From contig OZ316892.1 of the NCBI GenBank assembly GCA_973895155.1, forward strand, positions 22,444,001-22,508,000: a stretch of DNA of 64,000 bases, in the 5' to 3' direction. This document shows, one piece after another, positions 33,401-46,040 of this stretch. Origin of the DNA: Marsupella aquatica. Its lineage: Eukaryota > Marchantiophyta. The position numbers and the translations under genes were made by a program. The notes below the pieces were generated by a model. The model did no database searches, was not told the origin of the DNA, and worked only from the letters and a program-made list of their open reading frames with translations. Numbering within the stretch: the stretch's first letter is position 1; each line of letters starts with the position of its first letter.

Positions 33401-35461
33401 CAACAGCTGATCCGTTTGAAGTATTTCGTTCTCTAAGAGTTGTTAATCCCAGCCCCTACATGATATATTTGCAGGTTTGGCTCTAGTCTTGAAGCAAAAC
33501 TTGAAAATTTGGGTGACAATTGTGATACTTACTGTCAAGCTACTTAGAATATGTGAATCAACCAGTGTGTGCAATCAGTTATCAGAATCTTCAGACCTTA
33601 TCCTAAACCGGATCAATTTTTTGGAAATGTGAAATTGATTATACGTGCTCAATGGCGAAGGTGTGCATATACAGTGAGGCTTAGATCACTATCCTACAGT
33701 GGCTTAACCGTAGAGTGTAATACATGCATACTGTGTTAATTCAATGGCATCTATCATAGTGCAGCTAAGCTGGCTACCTGTACGCACTCGTTTGAATTTA
33801 AGTTGCGAACATTAGTGGGTCTAATTAGTTGATCCCATGCATGTCTACTGCGCCCTCCTTATGAAGCTAGCTAGCTCTATATTGTGCATGCACTGTATTA
33901 ATCGTAATTAATGGTCTTACAGGCACGAGGATCAACTTTGGTAGGTGCAAGTCCTGAAATTCTGGCTAGGATTGTGAAGGTACTTACATTTGTGACAGTA
34001 TAATGCCTTTGAAATCTCCTTATCAAGATCCTTCCGTTTCTCCTGTTACATCTCTGATTTATTTATGTACACTCGATCGACCTGTACAGCTCTCTTATTG
34101 TAATATTTTCTTTCAGGGAAAAGTGATCAATAGGCCTCTTGCTGGAACCAGGAGAAGAGGAAGGAATCTTCTAGAAGACCAGCTCCTCGAAAAGGATCTT
34201 CGTGGAGACGAGAAAGAGGTAGCAGAACATGTCATGTTGGTGGATCTTGGGAGGAATGATGTCGGAAAGGTATAATATGGAGTTTGCTTCTTAAACTTTG
34301 GTTGGACTATGTCGACGCCCGATTGTGCTTGCTGATAAGATCGATCCAAGTTCCACTATTGAAGAAAAATCTCGGAGTATGTAACTTTATAGTACGTATG
34401 TACCCTAAACCTTTGAGTTGTTCTTCATGGATGGCAGGTTTCAAAGCCCGGCTCAGTAAAAGTGGAAAGGCTAATGGATGTTGAGCGCTACTCTCATGTT
34501 ATGCACTTGAGCTCTACTGTAAGTACTTAATTACTTTGTGCTGCATTTTTCAATTCGTTCTGAAAAACACTCCACTGTATACATAATTGTAATGCACGAA
34601 GGTGCCGGAATCAAATTATTCTAAGTCTCCTGCATCAAGTCCGGAATACACTACTATGGATAAGAGTGTTATGCAGTGCTTGAGGCTTTCTCGAGACATT
34701 GGACTGTTCTGTCAGATGTAGGTTCCGAGACATTGATATTATGCTCTCTCTGTGACTATTAGAATTACTATGCATGCATGGCTACATTAGACTTTACCAT
34801 GCATTATTGGGACAGGTCACTGGGGATCTTAAAGAAGAGATGACGCCCTGGGATGCACTGAGGGCTGCACTTCCTGTTGGAACTGTCAGTGGAGCACCTA
34901 AGGTAATGGAACCAAGTGCGCCGAAACATTTGTTCTTATATATCATGACTGCCTCCGACTGATTATTCCACAAACTGCTTTCCCTACAGCAAGATCACTA
35001 GCAATTCAGCTGTATGTCTTTTCCAGCTATCATCCGGCCAGCCAATCCATTGACTCTTTTATTCACCTATCGCTTCACTTGAAGAGCAATAAACTTGTGG
35101 GTTTGATGGTTATATTTTCTGGACGCAGGTCAGGGCGATGCAGCTCATAGATGAAATGGAACCAACCAGAAGAGGCCCATACAGTGGTGGTGTTGGACAT
35201 ATTGCATTCACAGGAGAGATGGATATTGCTCTGGCTCTAAGGACAATGGTTTTCCCTACAGATCCTAACTTTTGGGAGAATAATACCATGAGTTGCAAGA
35301 GTAGTGATATTAATGTTGAGGTTAGCAGTGAGAAGTTGGTGTATTTACAAGCTGGAGCAGGGGTTGTGGCTGACAGTGATCCAGCATCAGAGCATCAGGA
35401 ATGTATCAACAAGGCTTCAGGGATGTCGAGAGCCATCGACCTAGCGGAATCTCTTTCTTAG
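30476..35461 (+). CDS. ASA1: Anthranilate synthase alpha subunit (TrpE type), plastid-targeted, eleven exons
   Basis: Exons in phase with GT-AG borders: 30476-30800, 31504-31682, 32017-32206, 32471-32622, 32939-33051, 33228-33474, 33923-33979, 34117-34269, 34438-34518, 34816-34902 and 35129-35461, about 638 residues. The enzyme turns chorismate plus glutamine-derived ammonia into anthranilate, the first step of tryptophan synthesis, with a separate glutaminase beta subunit. Exon 1 is Ser/Arg-rich, as expected of a chloroplast transit peptide. Exon 2 holds the regulatory N-domain ([29 protein letters not shown]). Chorismate-binding core marks: [73 protein letters not shown] and [13 protein letters not shown]. 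All catalytic motifs are present, so the gene looks functional. Slightly longer than typical plant forms. A G-rich tract lies in intron 4. Confidence 0.97.
32767..32850 (+). repeat. G-rich tract in intron 4 of anthranilate synthase
   Basis: GGGGGTGGGTGGGGGGGAGG followed by further GGGG and GAGGAGG runs over about 80 bases, inside the intron between exons 4 and 5. The runs suit G-quadruplex formation on the coding strand. Confidence 0.8.
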
Positions 35462-35464
35462 ACG

Positions 35465-38400
35465 AACTAACACTTTGAACTATAACCGGAACCAAAAAAA
35501 CAGCATTGATGAGACTACTAGACCAATTTTCTTGGCCTTTTGGTCACAGAATATTTTGCACACATACTATCATCACATAAACCTTTTTTGTGATGAACAG
35601 TTTTAGCTTCTGAACACAGCTATTATCAAAAAGGGTTTTTGCTGGGGTTTGCGATATATATGAAGCTCAACTCTGCCATCCGTATTATGAAGCTTCTTGA
35701 TTTTACCTTTGATGCTGATCGACTTGGTAGCTAGGTTATACATAAATCTCTGCTCTGATCGAATAAATGCTTCGGCCTAAATGCTTCGGCCTAACTTGAT
35801 ATATTGGTCTGGTTTGGCTTTCACTTGATCCGATAGTAGCCCTTAGATCTTACTTTTTCATTGTGCTTGGTTTGAGTCAGGACAAACAAAAGGAAATAGA
35901 TAAGGCACAGATGATCGCTCATACTGATTACGCTAGCTAGCTCACTGAATCTTTAACGTACACCGAAAGGAGGATGCTACCTCGGAATACGCTCATGAGT
36001 GGAGATGGTTAATGGCCTCTAATATCGAATCCCCACATCACTGTCGCCATGTACACGGAACAACGCATGTCACCTATGGCCCAGGTTAAAGACCAAATTA
36101 GCCCACACCATTATACTATGCAGTCAGAAAGGCAGGAAGATAAAGATCACAAGTCCAATATATCTATGTTCTGGTGATTATTAGTCGATCCATCTTTAAT
36201 TTTGCTTTCTTTTCTTACCCTGAGGATTTAAGATAGCTAGGGAGAGATTTTTGAGGCAGGAAGAGATATTTGAATGAAGCAGTCAGAGATAGCTTAAACC
36301 ACAAGTGCACTTATAAAGAATTAGGGGTGAGATCTTTGAATGAAGTATTCAAGAAAAACTTAAACCACAAGTGCACCTATGAAGAGCTAGGGGGTGGGTT
36401 ACCATCTCATGAATGGGCTTTGAGCTCCACAAAACGTGGCAAGTGCAACATCTTATGGTGAGTAATGTCTCACATCTTATGGTGAGTAATAAGACATGGA
36501 ATGAGGCTTTTGTAGGGGCAGGTTTGGTTTAAGGAGTTTGAACACACTACAAATACATGTAATTTCAAATTGTTTGTTGGACAAATTGTTTCAATTTAAT
36601 TTTTTGATGTTTGGATGTAATTTCTTCATTTGGATTAACTGAATTAACAAGTGTCCTAAATGGAAGAACATTTTGATACTTCACTGAGTATTGTACTTGT
36701 GTCGCAAATAAATTAAGTCCTCCCGCCCAACCCTTCCTTAAAGCGGTACCTCCACTGATTAACCTAGCTCTCCACAAAAATAACTCTGTATGACCCAAAT
36801 CTGGCAAGAATTCATCACCTAAACCCTAGAAATGTCATCTACCTCGTCCTGATAAATCTATCATGGTGCCGATCAATCATTTGGAAACCACGTCCCACAA
36901 CACTGGTATGAATGACAATAGCATGTCAAGAGAGACACATTCCTTTGTAGTGTTTGAATCCCGTTTGGGTGAAAGATCTGACATTATTTAGTGATGACAA
37001 GTTGTCAGAACATTGTGGGCCTGCAAATGTCAAAACCATTCGATGACACTCAATCAACTAGCTACAATCCCCCAATAACTTCGTGCCGCTGAACACAATA
37101 AAACAAATAGATATCACTGGAATAGATTTTTTAAAGCATTTAATTTAGTGGTGCCAGTACTATTTAGGCTCTGGGCATTATGACAAGAAGTTAATTAATC
37201 ATTTGGAACGAAAACCCCTAGTAAGTGAGCTTTACTAAGGATTGATAAGTACACATGCTTCTCTGCTTCAAGGGATCCACAGAATTATATATGAGACTCT
37301 TGAAGCTGTATGTCTCCAGCACTTACTTGTTAGAGAAGCCTCCTTAGGAAGGTATTGTGGTTTGGAACCCTAGGGATTTACATGCAAGCTGAGTGTTTGG
37401 ACCCCACATCCATGGCAGAATCTCCCATTCTGCTTAGATGTGTTAAGATGGAAGAGGACAATATACCTTTGCAATTGCCCACACAGAATGCCAAATGTCA
37501 GTTATCTATGCACATTTAGAAGTGTAGGGGCTCGGCCATAATTGGACCCTTTTAATGTGCACTCTGAACATTGTTTGCTGCCAGCCATACAGCGTTCCTT
37601 CTCAGATACCTAATTTTCCTGCCCCTAGCACTTTGTCTTGCATTGAATGTCACAAATCCAATCATACTTCAAACTTTAATTCAAAATCTCCACCCTGGCT
37701 TGATCCAACTCTCCTAGTGGAATCTTACCAAGATGGCTTAGATCAACAATGACCTAGGTAGTTAACTGGTATGGGCAGGTTTAATCCCAATGCTGAACTT
37801 CTCTTTAGGGGTAACCTTGGTCAGAATATGTGCTAGGTTTATTTCAAAATTTAAAAAACTCGGCCTAGTGAACTTGACTGGGATTGTCATACTAACTGAT
37901 ATATCACGCCATCACCATACATGTACAGCCCACCTGTTCTGCAACTGCCTACAAGCATTCTTGGCATCTTCAGCGGATTTCTACTAGGATGACACTCATT
38001 GCCCCAAAACAACGTATTTGCTTCACCTCAATATTTTTTGTGCAAAGTACAGGTACCCAATACGTACACCTGGTGAGGGTGGACTTATAGGACGATCGAG
38101 CATCGAGCATGGTATCTTGGACAGTCTTAGAACCCAACCCCAAAGACACCTCTTGCAAGACTGAGACCCAATTCAGAAGCTGAGAGAAGACCAAGAATAT
38201 GGGTCCAGGGACCAAGGAAAGGTTTTAGAGCAAAAGGAAATGGTCGACTGAAATATGTTCAAACTATTGAAGTTGCATGACATAGTGTACATGTGGCAGG
38301 GGATCAGAGTCCCCCTGAACCAATACTAATAAATCTACTTCAAGCCGCAAGAAGGATAAAATTGACATAAAACAAAATGGTCTGTCTTGGTCATTTTAAC

Positions 38401-38600
38401 CATTCTCAATTTGACGGGGGACTCGTACTTGTTGAAAGGATCTCATGTTTTCAGCACTCACCCAGTCTATGCCCGTCAAATAATAAAAGTAAATGCAGAC
38501 TTATTTCTTGATATAACGGCCACATATCAAAACCGCAGCTGTTTATTATGTACTTCACAAGAGCTGAATTTGAAGAAGTATTTAAATTAATCAAGCGAGA
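35465..38600. other. Intergenic, no gene recognised
   Basis: Holds short ORFs only. At 36262-36420 a ~80 bp segment with CTTAAACCACAAGTGCAC..ATAAAGA is duplicated in tandem. At about 38,090-38,210 the words TATCTTGGAC, CAAAGACACCTCTTGCA and TGAGAGAAGACCAAGAAT match 41,560-41,630, another dispersed repeat. I see no domain. Confidence 0.5.
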
Positions 38601-38601
38601 C

Positions 38602-38665
38602 AAACTAATCTAATGCTACCTACTGTTAGCAGCAAACTAATCTAATGCTACCTACTGTTAGCAGC
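38602..38665. repeat. Two tandem 32 bp repeats
   Basis: AAACTAATCTAATGCTACCT plus ACTGTTAGCAGC occurs twice in a row, immediately before the F-box remnant. Confidence 0.95.
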
Positions 38666-38671
38666 ACACAC

Positions 38672-38960
38672 TAAGGATGGAGATCTTAAAATTTCTCTCA
38701 GGAAAAGGAAGTTAGCTAGATCAGGCCCTTTATTTGGAAGGATAATGTCATCTTCATCAGATCACATTTAGGTCCTCTAACCACAACAACAAAAATAACG
38801 TACTACTTGGTCAACAAATGTTGTTTCTGGAAAAGGGTCCATGTTTCTGTTCAGAGTTCAAACCTATCGGACACAGCAAATGTAGAGGATTAAAAATATT
38901 TGACGACAAACTACCATAAGCCTTAGGGCACCCTCTAATTGACCACACAACTGGTATTGT
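38672..38960 (-). pseudogene. Truncated 3' remnant of an F-box/kelch gene
   Basis: The sequence matches the 3' flank and last ~40 codons of the gene at 22536-23684: GATGGAGATCT, ATAATGTCATCTTCAT, TTGGTCAACAAAT, TGTAGAGGATTAAA, CTTAGGGCACCCTCTAATTG and ACCACACAACTGGT occur in the same order and spacing. Similarity stops at about 38,960, so the F-box and most kelch repeats are missing. It is a third member of the local duplication series. Confidence 0.85.
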
Positions 38961-38964
38961 GTTG

Positions 38965-41900
38965 GCACAGAAGGGCTTTCAAGGACATCTACTTCTATAA
39001 TATGCAATGTTGCCAAAAAGTTCTTTCATCTGCTTTAAGAATTCAGAAATGGAGTGAACTAACATGAGCCATCAAATGTTTTTAAGATTTTTTTGTGCTC
39101 TTGGATTTACTGACTGACCAGGTATGTCAAATGATTTGCTTATTTTAACAGTAAAATACAGAATACATGAGATGATACTTATATGAGATCACCTCGAGTG
39201 TGTATTTAAGCTAGTATGAAAGGACACAAGTTTGGAAGTACAATATTTTGGGGCATGAGAATATTTTTGGATTTTTCACAATAAGAGGTTAGTGTGAGAC
39301 TGTAGAAGGAAGAAAAATGGGTTAATTATTCTTTTTAAGTCTACTCCTTCTTCTATGTATTTTTCTGTTTATTTAATGATGCCAAGAAAGAAAGGGGGGA
39401 GGAATGGAGTGGCCTAGGAGTCAAGAAAGAGGAAAAAATAGGAAAAATGTTCTCCTCCCAATAGAATTGTGCCCCACACCTTGACCTGGCAAAGGACCGG
39501 GGATTCTCACCTCTCTTGAGCTCTCTCTCACCCTTCCACGTACATTCTTGCTCTCATCAACAACATAGCTTTCACAACAATAACATTCAATATCTTTTCC
39601 AAAATAAAATAGAAGTGCAAAAGTGAGGGCATTATTTCATGTGCTATTTTGAACAAGATATGCACATTGAAAACACTTTTATCATGAAATTTGCAAGAAA
39701 GAATTATGGCAAATCCAAAATTTTCAGTTTGATTCACCTAACACTAGTACATATTTAGCTGATTTCCCATGTTCAATTTTTGCAAACAATTGATGTCCTA
39801 TTCTTTTTTTAAGAACTGGAAACTCCCATTATCACAAAATGTCAATATGTCATACTCTATGTCATACTCTCGGGGCTTCAGATATCTTCATTTCCAATTT
39901 AATTAAATGCCTAGAGCTTCTTCAGTTCTATGTGCCAAAGTATTTGGTCAGGTCCTGACGCACTTTGTCTAGGCAGTGCCGTAAGTATAGTCGATATGGC
40001 ATAGGCATACCGCAGGATCCCACTTTGCGTTTTGTGATGGATACCTATGCCACCTGGTATAGAAAACTTGGCGGGCTACATCAATAGCCCTAAAGGGCAT
40101 ATGTGGCGATGGATTCAGCCAGTGGGTAGGGTACAACAGTTGTTGCCCACTCTCAATACACTCATTACATTATGACGCATGCATGCCACTTGGAGTATTA
40201 TATTAGAGGTGGAGAGGAGATCTTTGTTCGATCACTATCCAAGATCCTCAAGTTAGTTTTGGGAGTTTCATTGATATACGCAGCCAACTTAACATTCAAT
40301 AGTTGCTAACACTGCGTAAGAAAATGATGACTTGAAAATAGCCCAGGGCAAAGTTAGACCAGTCTTAGCAGGTGGCAGTGAAGATTTCTAGCTGGTAAAT
40401 TGTTGTAGCTTGTGGACTGGGGAAGGTTTCTTGTGCGGATAATCAGCTCCTGCCATCCTTCATGGTTCTGGAAGCAATTAATGCTTAGAAGCCCTTTGTT
40501 TAGGGTACGTTTTGTCGTCTGAGGGGTCTGACGTTGCAGACTAGGGCCACGTTTCTACTCATGCTCATACACCACCAGAAGCTCTGGTTATTCTACTATA
40601 ATTAATATCATACAATTCAAAACTCTACACACAAGCAAAACTGTCAAGTCCCCAGGTAAAAAATCAAATGAAACTGTCTTACTGTAACATGTGGGACTTT
40701 GACCCAATTTGTTGTTTGGAGTTATTTCTCGGAATGGTTTTTACTTTATATATTTGCCAGTGGCAAAAAAACCCCCACGCCAAGGGGGAGCAAGCAGCCA
40801 CAAGAAGCGCAGATGTGCACAACTTTATCAGCATGAATGAACAGTAGCTCACAAATAGCCAAAGGCCATAAAAGAGTACAAGAGACCATGCACTCCCATG
40901 CTAGAACAACCTTGAGCACAGCCCGGGAACAAAAAGAGCCAGACCACTAGCCCTACCAACAGCCAGTTAATGGAGAAGTGCCAAAGGGACCAATGAGAGA
41001 GGACCAGATGAGATGCAGTCACATCCATGCCTGAGACAGTTCCTACCCTGGTCACCAATCCAGGTTTTGGCTCTGAGTTATTAGGCACTACTTACTAAAA
41101 CGACAGTTCTAGGGAAATTGTACTCCAGAGGTAAGAACCAAGGTTGGCCAGATCTCTAGTGTTCAAAATTATAGGAGTTTTAGATTTACCCACAACAATA
41201 AAATGTACACATGAACCTTCCACAAGCGTATCAATTTGGGCTACCAAATAGTGTCAATGAGTTCTAACTGGGTCATTAATGATGCATGAGACACATGCAT
41301 GCATGCAATATATTGAATGAAGTTGAACACACAAAACAAATCAAAATCAACCTTTGAAAGAATATAATTATTATCTTCATGAGCTTTTTTCTTAAGTAGT
41401 TCTTCTCACTTGGTTAGATTCTTACAATTGCATTGACTCCCTACATGAAAATTAAGTAATATTGGGGTGGGTCAATTTTGGCTTGAGCCTACTCAAGAAG
41501 CCTAGGAGTGCAAAGTATCATTTGAGGCAAGATGACATAAACCTGATACAAGGAGCTAGATATCTTGGACCATTCGTGGAACCAAACCCAAAAGACCCCT
41601 CTTGCAGAGCAAGAAACTGAGAGAAGACCAAGAATACCGGTACCAGTTAGGGTTAGGGTTTGCAAAGTGAACCCCATGACTCAGATGTGTTGCACGTCTT
41701 AGTATATGTGGCATAGGCCCGATAAAGAGACAAAAATCTGTAAACTTGGTATCTAATGGGGGCCAATGCAAGATACAGAGGAGACCAAACTCCATCCTAC
41801 GAGGCAATTAGATAGGACCATCTCGCAACTATGCCTCAAGGCCAAGGTGGCAGGGACGGTTACCCACTGTTTGAGTAAAGCGGGTGAAAGTTCAAGTCCT

Positions 41901-42880
41901 TCTATATGAACGGCACCTTTTTCTTGCCGACGTACCTGATCCTTGCTAATGCTATAATTACGAATCATGTCCAACAGATGTTTAGAGGTTAGTCTTGATG
42001 TCCGATGCCACTGAAGTTTGTGACAAAGGAAAGAAACTAGCATAATTAGTTCCAAGTATCAGCCTCTACTCAAGCAATGACTCAACAGCAGCACGTACAA
42101 GAATTGGACCATTCTGTACTAGTCACATGCTTGGACTGTCAATGATCATATTAGGTTGGGCATAACTTCTAGCTCGCATCCATTGGGAGGCATCTATTGG
42201 GAGATTCCATCATAAGTTTGTCTTCAATCTTCCCATACCTATAGTGTCACGAGAAAGACCTGGCCAATCAAAGGTTAGATGGACAAGCTAGTTCTGGGCT
42301 TAGGTCAGGGCCAATTAAAAGCAAAGGATCGACCCAGCTGGTCTTGGGTGGGGGGCATGCTCCTAGGAGCAGATATTTCTGGGGTCTCGCTTAAGGAGCA
42401 ATCTTGTCATGCGCAACTTATGAGCAAGGATATTTTATTGTTGTTTGGAGTACAGTTAATAGAAATCATTTTGATGTAATTAAGGGCTCAAAATTCAGAA
42501 ATGCCACATCATCTAGCACCTCCTTGCTTAGTTGGAATGACCTGTTCTTAAGTTTCTAAGGATATCATAAAAGCCCAAACAGCCCCTCCGAATATTGAGC
42601 CATCAGGTATACATGCTCAAAGTACTGTTGAGGTCCCGGCATTGCAAATGAGTGACAAGTGATAGGGGTGCCTCCAAATAGTAAGCCCCCGGGCATAATT
42701 GAGGAAAGCAATGTTGAGATCCAAAGGGTTCATTGCAAACTAGTGACTGTGACCAGATTTGTCTATATGCGATTAAGCCCTAGCTTCCTGCTTAAACTCC
42801 ACCCTGGCTGGGTCTATATATCCCTATACACCATACCCCAAACAGTTAGTGCAGAAACCGGCCAGATGCACTTGGCAGGC
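38965..42880. other. Intergenic, no gene recognised
   Basis: AT-rich DNA with short chance ORFs. A stretch at about 41,840-41,910 has a tRNA T-arm-like GTTCAAGTCC, but no full tRNA could be folded by eye. Confidence 0.45.
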
Positions 42881-43049
42881 CATGTTAAATCCATTTACAC
42901 TGCTTCCTACTTAGGTGGTCACCATGTCATCTTCTTATGATCATATTGAAGTACATCCTTCAACCACACAAAAAAAGTCATGTTTGTAACAAAGAAAAGG
43001 AAATTAACGGTCAGAAAATTTTATTCCTGGAGTCCGCCTATGTTTTTGT

Positions 43050-44201
43050 TCAAAGTTCAATAGTACACAAGAAATTTAGAGGATTAAAGTAACCCGCGAA
43101 AAGACTCTCAAATATGGTGGGGCACTCTCCAATTGACCACACAACTTGTTGGTCGTTGCTACTGAATCCGCTGCTTTGAAGTATATACCATCCGTTGGTT
43201 CCATTGTCTCTCCTCTTCCACCTCACCATTGCTAACAGTTCATTATTCACTGGTAAAATGGATCGTGGCTCAAGAATGACAGAGTCACTGGGTCCCAGTC
43301 CATCCCATGCTATTGAACACCAGTGTGCCCATGAGTTGCTGTCACTGTTGTAAACATGGAATCCATCCGAGTTGGCCGAGTAAAACTTTTCTTGCATTAT
43401 GAATACGCTTCTAATATCTGAAAATCTGTCAACCGGACCCATTCTTGATTCCACCACTCTCCACTCATCCTTGAGTGGGTGATAAACCTGCCATGATGAT
43501 GCATGCCCATTTTGACAGGCCACAATGAGCTCCTCACCCATACATGTAACTCGAAGGGGGAATTGCTTTTGTACCATGGGCATTATTGGTGACCAGGCAT
43601 CCAGCTTGGGATCATACAACTCTGATGCACAAGTACAGGATGTCCCATCTGGAGAAGTACCACCAAATACATACAACTTGCCATCCATGATACCACACTG
43701 AAAGGAGATTCTTGGTTCGAGCATAGCTGTACACTGCTTCCACTGGGTATCCCCAGCTGCCAGATCCAACACATGCATTGTCTGGTGGCTCCGCTTATTC
43801 ATGCTGTGGCTCCGCTTATTCAAGCTGATCCCTCCCAGGGAATATAATTTACCGTTCAATGCTATGAAATTGGAGTTCCGATATACAGCGTGTGGGACTT
43901 GCGGAAGTTGGTGCAAAGTTCTTCCCTTGGGGGAATAAAGATAAATCCTATAGTGTCTTTGAGAAAAAGCAGTGCGAACCCGCATCTGAACGACTACACA
44001 AGTTTCTAGTGAATGGCGGCGAACTCTGGCATTGTAGACAAGTTGGCTTTCAATCACTTGCCGCGAACTTTGATTTAGTGAAGACAGGAGAGCAGCATCT
44101 CTCCTCAGCAATTTTGTAGCAATCTCGTCCAACGCAACATCGTTGGGTATCCCTGGAAGAAGTTCTTGGGATAAAGATGAGATGATGTCTTGAGCCTCCA
44201 T
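43050..44201 (-). CDS. F-box/kelch-repeat protein, single exon, paralogue of 22536-23684
   Basis: This 383-residue intronless frame starts at an ATG and parallels the gene at 22536-23684 along its whole length: LLPGIPNDVALDEIATKLLR at the F-box, then IALNGKLYSLGGIS, VLDLAAGDTQWKQCTAML, GIMDGKLYVFGGTSPD, ELYDPKLDAWSPIMPM, WQVYHPLKDEWRVVESRM, MQEKFYSANSDGFHVYNSDS and MVRWKRRDNG. Its expected role is again an SCF ubiquitin-ligase substrate adaptor. It differs by a small in-frame tandem duplication in the first kelch repeat (LNKRSHS then MNKRSHQ; a 21 bp unit near 43,786-43,827) and by a shortened segment before it. The frame is intact. The F-box Arg/Pro changes could affect SKP1 binding, but I cannot judge this. 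Confidence 0.9.
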   Translation of the reverse strand: MEAQDIISSLSQELLPGIPNDVALDEIATKLLRRDAALLSSLNQSSRQVIESQLVYNARVRRHSLETCVVVQMRVRTAFSQRHYRIYLYSPKGRTLHQLPQVPHAVYRNSNFIALNGKLYSLGGISLNKRSHSMNKRSHQTMHVLDLAAGDTQWKQCTAMLEPRISFQCGIMDGKLYVFGGTSPDGTSCTCASELYDPKLDAWSPIMPMVQKQFPLRVTCMGEELIVACQNGHASSWQVYHPLKDEWRVVESRMGPVDRFSDIRSVFIMQEKFYSANSDGFHVYNSDSNSWAHWCSIAWDGLGPSDSVILEPRSILPVNNELLAMVRWKRRDNGTNGWYILQSSGFSSNDQQVVWSIGECPTIFESLFAGYFNPLNFLCTIEL

Positions 44202-45215
44202 GAGGTTGATTTGAAGTTATCTATCTGGAAATCACAACAAGCCAAAATAGTCTCCATATCAGCAGTCAGATACTACTAGTAAGATCTCCCACAAGCACAT
44301 GCAAGTCTTTTCTGCTATGAAATTTCTTCAACAAAGGTAGGTCCTAGCTTAGCCAAATCTATTCTAGAAATTCAAAAATATTCTAATATATTACAGCCAC
44401 TGCATCAAAGTACGTCTCAATTCATATGGGTTCCATTAAATGAGATTTCATAAAACTAGAAGCTAGTAAAGAGAGAAACTTCACGTAGGTTTTTAGGTTT
44501 TTAAAAGTATGTACAGAGAATGCAATGAAGATGAAAGAAACAGCAAGAACCTTGTGTGTGGTGTAGTACCCGCAAGTGCTCAGGAATAAGAATTATGAAT
44601 AGGTCAAGACTGTACGTCGATCTACAGCTGGACTATAGAGTTGTCGATCAAACACAAAAAGGGAACTGAAATGCGATAAAGGTCCAAAGGATTAAACCTT
44701 CAACGAGCTTTCACATTAGAGGCAACTTGTTGAATAGCTATAGTCTCATTGCCATGGACCCAGAAAAGGTGAACACAGGGAGAAAGTGACAAGAATAAAG
44801 TAGATCGGAGGCTGAGTGCTTCTTATAACCCTTGCAGCAGCTGAAGTACATGGATTGTTGAAAGATGATCGAATGGATGTGGCATTGACAACCGACAAGA
44901 CTCCTAATCTCCCGAATTAGAGAGTTTGACAGACTGTTGACTTGATTGATGAGATAGTATTGACAAGAGATATACCCTTCCCTAGAGCTACACTTACTTA
45001 CAGCCTAAATTGATATTCCCCTCATATAATCTACAGTATAGATTCTTAATTTTGGGGATATAAAGAATTTAGTATTTCACAAATGACAATTCTTTTTATT
45101 ATGAGTTTGCGGTTTTGGGGAAACTGACCAGAGTCCCTTTATTTCTTATTGAGTTGACTATATTGTGTCACAAAGTTTTCGTTTACAAATTTCACATCAA
45201 ACTCAATAAGACATA

Positions 45216-45323
45216 TTCTCGGCAACTCCCATCTAAATAATTAAATTTCATCAAAAGTCATCTTGTTCTAGTAAGATGGACCCTTTGATGAAATTTAATT
45301 ATTTAGATGGGAGTTGCCGAGAA
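45216..45323. repeat. Foldback with perfect 40 bp arms
   Basis: 45216-45255 is the exact reverse complement of 45284-45323. Inside the 28-base loop CATCTT (45259-45264) and AAGATG (45273-45278) can pair further. The whole could form a long hairpin in RNA from either strand. It sits 18 bp upstream of a small ORF. Confidence 0.97.
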
Positions 45324-45341
45324 GATTACTGACTGGCAATT

Positions 45342-45680
45342 ATGTCACAGCTAGGAAGATATGACGAACATTTGGACAGTGACAAGGTTTCTATGATATT
45401 TGGTAAAATTAAAGCATACCTGGCTAATGACAGACAATGTGACCTCCGAATTGAAAGGATGATATTTGACAGTTGTAAAATTTTCAGTAGGCTTTCAGAT
45501 CAACCTACCTTACTTTTGGAAGGTGGCGTGTACGTATTGCTGTTACCGGTCAGTAGAGCTCTCGCTATTCCTGATCGACTGGGAAATGACTTGAAATCCT
45601 TCCGAATATCATTTAGAGGGTTGCATGAGGTTTCCTCTGTCACAAGTTATTTCGATTTAGTCAGTCTTTGTTCGTTGTGA
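45342..45680 (+). CDS. Uncharacterised small ORF
   Basis: A 112-codon frame from an ATG, with mixed composition (RQCDLRIERMIFDSCKIFSR, LLLEGGVYVLLLPVSRALAI), looks protein-like and is not derived from a repeat. I recognise no domain. It starts just after the foldback and 430 bp before the histone H1 start codon, with no clear link to either. It might be one exon of a larger gene or a gene fragment. Confidence 0.35.
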   Translation: MSQLGRYDEHLDSDKVSMIFGKIKAYLANDRQCDLRIERMIFDSCKIFSRLSDQPTLLLEGGVYVLLLPVSRALAIPDRLGNDLKSFRISFRGLHEVSSVTSYFDLVSLCSL

Positions 45681-46040
45681 CTAGATTGGAGACATCTGTT
45701 GCATTTTGTTTTAGTCTATAGTTGAAAAATCGGACCTCATCTGTCTTGTGACTCTCGCGTAGCATCCATCCCATTTCAGCTCCACTCTGAAAATCTTCGT
45801 CGTCACTGTGTATTCGAGTACACGAGGAGCTCATTCTGTGACATTTTGAGTAAACATTTTGTGACATCGCCGAAAACTCGTTTAGGGGTTCGTTCGTCCA
45901 TTTGGCACTGGCTGTCTTCGACGACCTAGCCTAGCAGACTACTTTCGCTTCCTCCTTTCACCTCGTCTGATTGTTTGCGCGACTGATTGACTGATTGTTT
46001 GATTGGGTGATCAAAGATCGTGACATATGTTATGATTAGG

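Noticed and set aside
41835-41910. A tRNA-like stretch with GTTCAAGTCC
   Set aside because: The T-arm-like word is there, but acceptor and anticodon stems do not pair by eye, and it fits no plastid or nuclear tRNA that I know.
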